Made by a program: the position numbers and the translations under genes. From Tritrichomonas musculus (lineage: Eukaryota > Parabasalia > Tritrichomonadida > Tritrichomonadidae), in assembly GCA_039105265.1 (NCBI GenBank), contig JAPFFF010000028.1, forward strand, positions 1,736,001 to 1,800,000: DNA of 64,000 bases, read 5' to 3'. Shown one piece after another: positions 19,601-27,086 of this stretch. The first letter of the stretch is position 1, and each line of letters opens with the position of its first letter. Below the pieces are notes generated by a model. The model saw only the letters and a program-made list of their open reading frames with translations, was not told the DNA's origin and did not search any database.

Positions 19601-21905
19601 CTTACAAGAACAATTTTATGAAGTAGAACCAGATCCAAGAAACTGTTCAACTATATCAACAGATTTAAATATTTATTCATCAAAGATTATATGGGCTGAT
19701 AATATCATGACGATGAGAAGAGACTTAAATGTTGTTGGAGGAATTACTGACATATTACAATATGATTATGCTTTATTAAAACAGACAGTTGATAATCTAG
19801 CTGAGCAAATGAGAATTCAAGCCATGTATAATGAATATACTGATAGCATTAAACAAGGTATATCAGTTGCAAATACGATTTTAAATATTCTAGCTTCAGT
19901 AGTATCGATTGCAGGGGTACTCTCAACATTAAATATGTCCAATAACTCAGTAAATATTAATACATATCAAACAACACCTTTCCCTGGGCCAGGAGGAAAT
20001 GGTGGAGGAGGTGGAGGATATCCTGGTGATGGAGGTAGTGGCTTTCAAGGTAAGTTTTTGGTGAATGTTGATTTGAAGGCTGATAAGATGACTATGGAAA
20101 GATTTTTGCCAACTACAACAACTGTTCAAATACCCGTGGCTGGAGCTATTTCAACATTTTCAGCAACACAGGTTGTCCTTTCGACAACACATGCATTAAC
20201 TCAGTTAGGAAATGCTATTGCTACACTTGGTTCGAATGTATTAAATTTCTTTAGGAATAGACCAGATACGAATGGAACTGAAACATTAAATATTAATTCA
20301 TCCTCGATTACAATAACTGATAATGATACTGATAATGCAACTAATACTATCACAACCACTGAACAATCATTAGTGAGAACTCATAGAGAAGTTCAGCCAC
20401 AAGTTGTTACAGATGAAACAGATGAGATTCGAACAGATATAACTGTACCACAGACTACAATGACAAATACGGCATCAACTACGATTGCACTTAGGAATCA
20501 AGTTCCTGTTATTGATATTGCTGGAACTCAGTATACCTTAGAAGACATAGCAGATTTGACAAGAGAAGAACGAAATGCATTAGTTGCTAATCATCCTGAT
20601 ATCTTACGTATCCAATATCATGGAAGAGAGTGGTTTAATGTGTATGATTTGTTTTATAATGACCAACTCATTATCCATAATAATGTATTTCAACGAAGGA
20701 CTCTAATAAGACCAGCTGATATTGAGATGACAGATAGAATACATAGAGCTACTGATAATAATTGGTCAATAGAATGGGAAGGAACAACATACACAGCGAG
20801 AGATATTGAACAATTATCGATGCAAGATAGACTAAATTTACCATTTGTTCAAAATGGAGATATTGGTTTAGAACCTTACTTGAATGACCAAACAATGGAA
20901 GCATGGATAAATATTATTGACCATAGAGGAGAGACTATTGACCCAATTGTTGCTACTATTGATTATTCTGCTCCAACAACAGCAAATATTAGTGGAGGTC
21001 AAGTACGATTTGTTGGAATAAATTCACAAATAGAAGTCAATGCAAATGGAGTTAGATATCAGCATTATGACCTTGTTGCCACAACAGATACTTGGACAGT
21101 ACCAGGAACAACACCAGCAATAACAGCAAGAATGATAGAACAAATGAGTGATGAACAAAGAGGAGAACTAATGGATAATATTTATTCTCATGGTAATCTT
21201 TTAGCTTTTAATGACACATTAGATGAAACAACTGGTGAAGAAATAACACAAGTACTATATAATGGAAATGTAGTTGCTACAATAGATAGAAGAAGACTAC
21301 ATGTAATTAATATTGTGAATGGAGTGATAGAAATGTACCAACAAGATGGTGTTATAAGTGCAACTACCCAGGTTATTATGGGAGCAGTAGGTTATGTTGC
21401 TAGAAGGTTCTTACATGGTCAATGGCAGTTTGTTAGACATCATCCTGGTGATGCAGCAGCAATAGCAGGGGTAGCAGCAGAAGCATATGTAGCAAATAGA
21501 ATAGGATTATTTAATATTCCAAGTTGGTTCCGTCGTAATGATAACCCAGAAACATTAGCAGAGGAAGATGTATTAGAAAAGATTCTTGCATGGGCATATC
21601 ATGAAGAAACAGATGATGAACCTGAACTTGAAATAACAATGAAGGATGCTGACAAGATGATGGTTTCATTTGATACATGTATTAATATTGCAAAGACATA
21701 TCGCGATACTTTAAAGGGTACAATAGCATTCATGTGCGAGAAAATAAAAGAACTCGATAATAAGCATCCATTAGAAGATATAGATATGACTGCTTATATT
21801 ACTAAAGCAGAAGTGAAGGAAATGATAGACCAGAAGGATGCATATATTGATACTCTTGAGACAAGACTTGCTACATTAGAGAAGAAGTGCGCAAATATAG
21901 AGTAG
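16668..21905 (+). CDS. Giant fibre-like Maverick protein A
   Basis: 1,745 residues from ATG 16668. The frame opens 14 codons earlier, but this start matches the element 2 homologue and avoids overlapping the divergent gene. Order: a short N-terminal domain ('FNCIYNKAEIDE'); a helical region; a TP/PT-repeat stalk (about 351-375); hydrophobic segments including a clear membrane helix (about 610-637); a domain starting 'KESDQLYLYRP' (about 720), rich in Trp and Tyr; a conserved block 'ADNIMTMRRDLNVVGG' (about 1010); a hydrophobic stretch (about 1066-1088); a glycine-rich linker (about 1107-1126); a long beta-rich region; and a C-terminal coiled coil. The 'ESDQLYLY' and 'ADNI.TMR.DLN' blocks recur in protein B and in element 2. 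Phage-like adhesion or fibre function is an inference from modular, repetitive architecture; no enzyme motif is seen. Confidence 0.6.
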   Translation: MSLALYSAKSKEAYKLKSNDIEITIDEEDGKRLNIENTIEPGEMVQFNCIYNKAEIDEKIVGDYFEKNGFENFGALNLMAGKGIYTWNTDGTLTPKIQYCASFNKLYERLRDSATNLHTFLAKMKDDVDSGIAPGATLNYFTGEVNDKEIITESYDVSTHKKLIEALTQNHQGMLNVMNLMIKNIDDVNNAIAPSIDWSKLSDLKIIVEHVDKTTQALTYETEDKKPESMDAIIQDISTSNENISKWIANNTVNFTEVEPVKYVDEKVNETTNETTYDVNETNITNMKDFVNKTNTTAANITKWIDALNDQTISYETLLNLTGGNTSMCLINKTTGEPEIHEVKIEIDETTPTPTPTPTPTPEPTPTPTPTEPPNELVNQDDMVYEIPTTDELKNLITNKIPVNNAPEELTINVSKYWLYSKKTIGWIKGLLYNIISTTLYLAKMSFKLTYKTIDYAFIQTLKTLYNIYYFLWSHFKCIVFEGYRNVKDALTGEIKEENIVFKVTNYDSEIENFVGEIDPDFEEMLEGFKEITPTTKTVDELKKKGYKEVNVACTSWEVFWGNAWKLIKRPFIALWNGVKKFGNDTYLFFTGEDNDGKGTYWENCPHMLRITIIAFVLGGAAVSIGALAVLYVICPIAEKLFNGFEYIMIKLSGNDPVPIAYARTLAEDAIVDPDGNKIDIDIDYELLEIFRQEYNAKVVDYKVMNNEISTPSTDSKYFTLKESDQLYLYRPSKVYEESNYYCMRWDIDKDYDLSLNMVFRFKDYLFRHTWELIWDGKNWTGNNCQNVFTAKISYMNNNSGAPAIIIKKNELIGKWIKGTIKEDLTDDDNYAHILKDYLTNWRVVKKDGTILNVGTTAVFDPSSSGTFTQDGNKYEQARMYVDAPSGLKEEDGLYVYADLNINGNITELKWDCHPEHCINSGVMHTYGSNPCLESFNYHREKRYSIKIIEGFNHKNIRIYMEKELFEFDVKVNPFNIILQEQFYEVEPDPRNCSTISTDLNIYSSKIIWADNIMTMRRDLNVVGGITDILQYDYALLKQTVDNLAEQMRIQAMYNEYTDSIKQGISVANTILNILASVVSIAGVLSTLNMSNNSVNINTYQTTPFPGPGGNGGGGGGYPGDGGSGFQGKFLVNVDLKADKMTMERFLPTTTTVQIPVAGAISTFSATQVVLSTTHALTQLGNAIATLGSNVLNFFRNRPDTNGTETLNINSSSITITDNDTDNATNTITTTEQSLVRTHREVQPQVVTDETDEIRTDITVPQTTMTNTASTTIALRNQVPVIDIAGTQYTLEDIADLTREERNALVANHPDILRIQYHGREWFNVYDLFYNDQLIIHNNVFQRRTLIRPADIEMTDRIHRATDNNWSIEWEGTTYTARDIEQLSMQDRLNLPFVQNGDIGLEPYLNDQTMEAWINIIDHRGETIDPIVATIDYSAPTTANISGGQVRFVGINSQIEVNANGVRYQHYDLVATTDTWTVPGTTPAITARMIEQMSDEQRGELMDNIYSHGNLLAFNDTLDETTGEEITQVLYNGNVVATIDRRRLHVINIVNGVIEMYQQDGVISATTQVIMGAVGYVARRFLHGQWQFVRHHPGDAAAIAGVAAEAYVANRIGLFNIPSWFRRNDNPETLAEEDVLEKILAWAYHEETDDEPELEITMKDADKMMVSFDTCINIAKTYRDTLKGTIAFMCEKIKELDNKHPLEDIDMTAYITKAEVKEMIDQKDAYIDTLETRLATLEKKCANIE

Positions 21906-21932
21906 AATAGAGAATTATTTTTTTGGACTTAA

Positions 21933-24900
21933 ATGGACGAGACGACAACAAAATTCATTGGAGACATACAATTTAAGGTAGGAGATGCTACTAGGAAAGC
22001 AAGTGAATTATTAACGCTGAGTGATTTGGATGGATATGTACAGACAGGGCATTTATTTAATGAAGTAGAGGGTATACCAGAATTTAATATCAAAAATAAT
22101 AATATACAATACGAGTCATTTGAGTCATCAACAACAACCTACCATATCCTAAAGATTGTTAACATACCAGAGGATTTCATGAATAAAGTGAAAGAAATAA
22201 CAGTCCAAACTAATATCTTTAAAGTGGTTTTGAGAAAGAATATCATATATGACACAAATGGAAATTTAGTTAAGGAATTCTTTATTTATGCCAAAGATGG
22301 ACAAGTATACTCTCCTATGATAACAAAGAGTGCAAATGGATGTTCTATAAATAATAGCACAAATATGGGATACATCAATATAGCCTTTGATAGTGGTCTT
22401 GATTTTAATCCATATACTCTATGGATGAATGGTGAGCTGAGTATCATGAATGAGTACATAACTGATTCACTGCAAACACTGAAGACAGTCAAGTGTTCCA
22501 TCATCAAAGCTGATAATGCATTGAAACTACATAAGAGTGATGTATTGTATCTTTACAAACCAACTCTAACTAGCGAAGTCCAAATGGATGATAAAAAGTA
22601 TTGGCTACTACAATGGAACATAGATGATAATTATAATATACCTACAGGCTTGGAGTTTAAATTTAATGAATACTGTTTTGGTAATAAATGGTTCTTAACA
22701 TGGAATGGAACAAAATGGGTAGGAGATAATATTCAAGGAAACATTAATGGAAAAATGAAAAATGCTTTGAATAAGGAGAATGAATATGGAGAAGATGGAA
22801 CATATATTAGAATCAAGAGAAGTGAAAGAAATATTATGTTAATTAAAAAACCAGATGACTATTCTATAGATAACCTCTTACATTATATGATACATGGTGG
22901 AAAGTGTAAAGTAGAGAACAAACTAAAACTAAAGACGGGTGAGATAGAAGACTTTTCCAAATATGGATTAGGCTATCAAACCAGTAATGGGGGAATAAAT
23001 ATTTATGGATATGATATTGAAGCCATAAGATGCTATAAGACAAATGGTACAGGAAGTGATTTAGATATTAATCTTGTAGAAGAATTCTATCTTGATATAA
23101 CTTTAGATGGAGAAATAAAGGCAAACAGATTCTCAATGAGACCAACTGGAAAAATATTTGACCCCAAGAGTGATAAGAAATGGTATTTTATTCATGGCCT
23201 ATTAGATTCATGTGAACAGGTAGAATATTGTTATGTTTCATCAACCCCTAATGACTCACGAAATATTAAAATCTATTTGTTTGATGAATATGTTGACCCG
23301 ATAGATGAAGTTAATTGGGACCCTACTACTAACCCCTTCGAATATATTATTAGACAACAATTTTATGAAGTGTATCCCAATCCTAATGCAGCAACTACCT
23401 TGTATACAGATTACAACATTACTAGTTCCAAAATCATTACTGCTGATAATATTACAACCATGAGAAGTGATTTAAATATGGTAACTAACAATGTAGATGT
23501 GATTAGCTATGATGTCCAAGAAATGAACACAACAATAGAAAGCCTAAAAGGAAGAGTATCAAGAACAGAAACAGTAACTCAGCATCTAGAAGAAGATGTT
23601 GATAATTTAAGAATTGTTTCATGGACTGCTTTAGCATTTGGTGTCGCAGGTACAGTCGGTTCAATAGGTTCTATAGGTATGCAATTAGCTCCAGAAGGTA
23701 TTAGTTTTGCAACTGGGAATGGGGGAGGATTCCTTAAAAGATTGTTCTCACGTAAATCAACAAAAGGATTGAGCGATATAGTTAGAAATGCTATTAATTT
23801 CATGTCTGGGACCGTCGCTAGGTCTATCACAAAAGACATTACTCCAATAATAACCTGGTGTGAGGAAGAATATAAACAACTAGAAGAATTACCTTATACA
23901 GATGAGAATGATAACCCAGATACAGGAACCTTAACATTAAGTGGTGCCATGGATATTAGCAATATGTTCAGGGAATCCCTCAAGCCTGCATTTAAATTAC
24001 TCGCCGAGAAGGTTAATGAGCTAGAGGCGGAGTTTGGTTATTACCCTACATTGGATGAAGTAGTTCAAAAGACAGATTTGGTTAGAGATGACATAATAGA
24101 TGTTGTTGGTAAATATGTCAATGGCGAGGTCCATTTGGAAGCAGAAGATGTTATCACAGATGGAACAATCAAAGCACGATTTTTGGTGCAAAAAGTTAGT
24201 GAATACAATGATGTTGATTATGAAGAGAATATAGTTACTATTAATATTACTGGTGGAACAATTAATTACCAAGGAACAACTGATTTTCCTAGCTGCACTA
24301 TGAATGACAAAACATTTGTTATATCAAACCCAAATAAACTGAGGGTTGGTGGAATACAGATAAAAGAAAATACAGCAAAAAGAAGAATGGAATTTACCCC
24401 AAATGATTTAGCCTATACTTGTGATATAGATGCTTTACATAAGAAGATAGATACATTACATGAGCAGATAGAAAAGAATGATACAGCTCTAGCTACGACT
24501 TTAAATGAATTCCCAACTGTTGATGAAGTAAATGAAGCATTAGATGAATTAAAAAATAATATGGTTAATATGGATAACCTGTATACAAAAGAGGAAGCGG
24601 ATGCAAAATATCGAAGCAAAAATGATTTGAATTATGGCGAAGAAGATAAAATAGCATTGAAAAGTGAAATTCCACTTGTTGTTCAATCTGATGAAACTGA
24701 ATGTGATGCAACAGCTGCTGTACCATCATTAGCTTGTGTCACTAATACATATCAAACAATATTTGAAAGTAATCTAATTGATAAAAAAGTTGATTTATTA
24801 TCAAAACTATTGGATTCAACTTATTATAAGAAAACAGATTGTGACGATAAATATGCATTGAAGAGTGAAATTCCTGAACCTGTTGATTTGACTAATTATG

Positions 24901-25823
24901 TCTCCAAAGAGGGTGATTCAACGATAAATGGGAAAATAACAATATTAGATACAAATAATACAGAATCAGATTTAAAAATCTCGTTAATAGCAGGCATAGG
25001 TACAAATGAAAATGAAGCTGCTACTTTCGGTTTTATGACTGGTTTAGGTGTTTTAGGTGTTACAGGTTGTGCAAATATTATTGGTTGGGACGCAAATCAT
25101 ACCATTTTTCATAATAACGTTTTTATAACATATGGTGATTTAGAAATAGATGGTGTAGATGCAGATTGTTTAAAGGTATATCAAGGAAATCCAAATTTAT
25201 ATGAATCAAATATAGTTCTTGGTTTGGATTCAACAAAATGTTCTAAAATAATATATTATAATCAATACAATACTGCCCGCTGGAAAGTAATTTTGAATGA
25301 TTCAATAGCATTTTCTTATGAAGTTTCTCCATCAGGAAGACTATTCGAGATTTTTGGAAATTTAGATGTCAAAGGAACTGTCAACAGTAGGGGTTCAAAT
25401 ACAATCACACATTATGCTCCAATTGAAGATTTAATTGATGATTTTGAAATAGGAAAACCAGTATTTATTACAGGAAAAGTTTATAAAAGGATTGATAATC
25501 AATGGATTGAATCAACCGAAAAAGATTCAACAGATTGTATTTGTTCAGTGAAAACGACAGGTACTTGGAAAGAATTTATTGGAATTTGTGTTCGAATTGA
25601 CGAAGAAAATAATTCAATTACTTTTGCAAGTCATGGTGATTATTTGGTCAAAGTTGATGATTCATCAAGGTTTGAAATTGGTGATGAAATTTATATTGAT
25701 GAAGATAATCAAATCAAAGTTCTTGATGAAAATACTCCAATAACATCAAAAATAAGACGTTTAACAATTGGAATCATAACTGCAAAAATAAATGATAATA
25801 TTGTTTCTGTATTCAAAGAGTAA
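21933..25823 (+). CDS. Giant fibre-like Maverick protein B
   Basis: 1,296 residues, 27 bp after protein A on the same strand, with its own leader AATTATTTTTTTGGACTTAAATG. Order: an N-terminal beta domain; 'KSDVLYLYKP' (about 200) and a Trp-rich domain paralogous to that of protein A; 'ADNITTMRSDLNMV' (about 504); a coiled coil; a hydrophobic segment (about 565-587). Then come repeats typical of phage tail-fibre shafts ('YTKEEADAKYRSKNDL' about 883 and 'YYKKTDCDDKYALKSEIP' about 964), 'STINGKITI', and a C-terminal beta-rich head with 'FEIGDEIYIDEDNQIKVLDE'. The shaft-plus-head order is what trimeric receptor-binding fibres show. The family name is inferred. In element 2 the equivalent N-terminal part is fused in frame behind protein A. 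Confidence 0.6.
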   Translation: MDETTTKFIGDIQFKVGDATRKASELLTLSDLDGYVQTGHLFNEVEGIPEFNIKNNNIQYESFESSTTTYHILKIVNIPEDFMNKVKEITVQTNIFKVVLRKNIIYDTNGNLVKEFFIYAKDGQVYSPMITKSANGCSINNSTNMGYINIAFDSGLDFNPYTLWMNGELSIMNEYITDSLQTLKTVKCSIIKADNALKLHKSDVLYLYKPTLTSEVQMDDKKYWLLQWNIDDNYNIPTGLEFKFNEYCFGNKWFLTWNGTKWVGDNIQGNINGKMKNALNKENEYGEDGTYIRIKRSERNIMLIKKPDDYSIDNLLHYMIHGGKCKVENKLKLKTGEIEDFSKYGLGYQTSNGGINIYGYDIEAIRCYKTNGTGSDLDINLVEEFYLDITLDGEIKANRFSMRPTGKIFDPKSDKKWYFIHGLLDSCEQVEYCYVSSTPNDSRNIKIYLFDEYVDPIDEVNWDPTTNPFEYIIRQQFYEVYPNPNAATTLYTDYNITSSKIITADNITTMRSDLNMVTNNVDVISYDVQEMNTTIESLKGRVSRTETVTQHLEEDVDNLRIVSWTALAFGVAGTVGSIGSIGMQLAPEGISFATGNGGGFLKRLFSRKSTKGLSDIVRNAINFMSGTVARSITKDITPIITWCEEEYKQLEELPYTDENDNPDTGTLTLSGAMDISNMFRESLKPAFKLLAEKVNELEAEFGYYPTLDEVVQKTDLVRDDIIDVVGKYVNGEVHLEAEDVITDGTIKARFLVQKVSEYNDVDYEENIVTINITGGTINYQGTTDFPSCTMNDKTFVISNPNKLRVGGIQIKENTAKRRMEFTPNDLAYTCDIDALHKKIDTLHEQIEKNDTALATTLNEFPTVDEVNEALDELKNNMVNMDNLYTKEEADAKYRSKNDLNYGEEDKIALKSEIPLVVQSDETECDATAAVPSLACVTNTYQTIFESNLIDKKVDLLSKLLDSTYYKKTDCDDKYALKSEIPEPVDLTNYVSKEGDSTINGKITILDTNNTESDLKISLIAGIGTNENEAATFGFMTGLGVLGVTGCANIIGWDANHTIFHNNVFITYGDLEIDGVDADCLKVYQGNPNLYESNIVLGLDSTKCSKIIYYNQYNTARWKVILNDSIAFSYEVSPSGRLFEIFGNLDVKGTVNSRGSNTITHYAPIEDLIDDFEIGKPVFITGKVYKRIDNQWIESTEKDSTDCICSVKTTGTWKEFIGICVRIDEENNSITFASHGDYLVKVDDSSRFEIGDEIYIDEDNQIKVLDENTPITSKIRRLTIGIITAKINDNIVSVFKE

Positions 25824-25939
25824 ATGTTCTATATCTCAATATTTTTCGGGTGTAGAATTCAAAAAACACCATTAGAAAGCTTAAAAACTACTCCATACCT
25901 TGGAAATGACATTGGTGGAATAGTGAAAGTAGAGAGTGT
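25824..25939. other. Short spacer before the terminus
   Basis: AT-rich 3' flank of fibre-like gene B, followed by the GC-rich terminal segment. No gene. Confidence 0.4.
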
Positions 25940-26066
25940 GTACTTACGATAGGTTTTCAGAGGGTATTTGGCCGGGTAGCGAGGCCCAAGCGAAGGTGTA
26001 CCTGAGCTTGGTGGCGAGCAGTGTAGGCCGGGGTGAAGAATGAATCCCAGCCTATACTATACTACT
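25940..26066. repeat. GC-rich right terminal segment of Maverick element 1
   Basis: A GC-rich block in AT-rich surroundings (GGTATTTGGCCGGGTAGCGA and following), ending CCTATACTATACTACT at 26066. Read from the end inwards it starts AGTAGTATAG, like the tips at 1686 and 52103. It should be a terminal inverted repeat, but the partner end is not in the window. Confidence 0.55.
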
Positions 26067-26394
26067 CGAAAAGCTTCATAATACCATTTTTATCTGCTGA
26101 TACATCGATAGGAGTAGATAATTTTATGATAAAATCAAGAAGAATAGTAGAAAATGATTTTTCGATTTGTGTGATAGTATGACCTGAATGTGTTAATTTT
26201 ATCCTTGTTTTTGTACCAACAGGCAATGGGGCATCTTTATCTTTAAATTCTTCCATTATAAACGAAAATGTATTATCACCACCATTTTTCTGTATAAGAT
26301 TGCGCAATTTTGATTGAAAGAATGATAGTACATCACCTACATCATTACCGATATTCTTTGTTTGAGCGTTGTAGTAAGTCATTTGATTTAACAT
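26067..26394 (-). pseudogene. N-terminal piece of a Maverick capsid-like gene
   Basis: About 109 residues starting MLNQMTYYNAQTKNIGND and containing 'RIKLTHSGHTITQIEKSF', a pattern I associate with the N-terminal jelly-roll of Maverick/virophage-type major capsid proteins. The piece ends exactly where the terminus of element 1 begins, so the rest was separated by that insertion. The identification rests on a short stretch and on context, and is tentative. Confidence 0.4.
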
Positions 26395-26555
26395 AAAAGA
26401 TTCAAAATATATAAAAATAAATATGACAAAGTTGACAAATCTTATTAACGAATACCTTAACAGACTACATTAACGAAACTCGTATACGAAAACCAATAAT
26501 AATAAGATTTATTAGTTTCGATAAGTCGAGAAGATATATTTCACTCTCCACGCGC

Positions 26556-26870
26556 CTCCATTAAAATTTTCGAAATACTCCGGTCGACCTGCTTTTCCCA
26601 AATTCTAGTTAGTTAGTTAGTTAGTTAGTAATGGGTTACCTATTAGGTTAGATATCGGGTTAGATTTAACCTTATGAAGCTTCATCACTAGTTACTCATC
26701 AATGATTCGAGATAGTATAATTAGAAATAGTTTATACCAACTGTTACTTATTAATGAAGCTTCAGTTATATGTTTCTAAGCCTCTTCGAGCCTCCATTAA
26801 AGTTTTCGAAACCCTCCAGCCTAACTGGTTTTCCCAAATTTCTAGTTAGTTAGTTAGTTAGTTAGTTTCG
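26556..26870. repeat. Two copies of a roughly 75-bp segment ending in TTAG repeats
   Basis: Segments at about 26561-26630 and 26786-26866 both read CCTCCATTAAA-TTTTCGAAA, then CTGNTTTTCCCAAATT, then CTAGTTAGTTAGTTAG. They differ at several positions. They lie in the non-coding upstream part of the Maverick fragment. The sequence GGGTTACC...ATCGGGTT after the first copy (26632-26660) resembles the 80-bp intergenic repeat of element 2. Confidence 0.6.
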
Positions 26871-27086
26871 ATGTTGTCGACTCTAACCAAAAATATAAAG
26901 TATGCATGCGATCTGTATTCTGTATCGATTTAATATCTAGTACGAATTCGTGAAGCACTAGCATATGGTTCGATAGGTTTATCTATATACTTAAACGATT
27001 TGGTATGTGGATCGTAGTATCTAGATTTATATGTATATGTCTCGTTCTCTTCTGGTTCGGTACTCTTTCGGGGAACTGTTCAAAAA

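Larger units (their letters stand above)
14842..26066. mobile_element. Maverick/Polinton element 1, left side lost
   Basis: An old virus-like element of the Maverick/Polinton family, about 11 kb visible. Parts, left to right: a gene resembling the N-terminal region of the element polymerase (minus), a T5orf172-type gene (plus), a capsid-like gene (minus), two giant fibre-like genes (plus) and a right terminus at 26066. The terminus is a GC-rich tip that on the minus strand starts AGTAGTATAGTATAGG. The catalytic polymerase part, integrase, packaging ATPase and protease are not in this stretch, so the copy is broken, mainly by loss of one side. The remaining large frames are open, which argues for modest age. 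The right terminus abuts a capsid-like gene of another Maverick fragment, so this copy appears to have inserted into an older one. Confidence 0.7.
26067..27050. mobile_element. Fragment of another Maverick (capsid-like gene start plus upstream region)
   Basis: A remnant of about 1 kb into which element 1 seems to have inserted. It holds the start of a capsid-like gene on the minus strand and a non-coding region with TTAACGAA motifs (about 26444 and 26471) reminiscent of the iterons of element 2. It also has two copies of a segment ending in (TTAG)n runs. The copy is broken and its right border before the kinase gene is not defined; 27050 is approximate. Confidence 0.45.

Noticed and set aside
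25940-26066. GC-rich block as a structured ncRNA gene
   Set aside because: It ends in a Maverick-type tip at the border of an element, and no known RNA signature was found. A terminal repeat explains it better.
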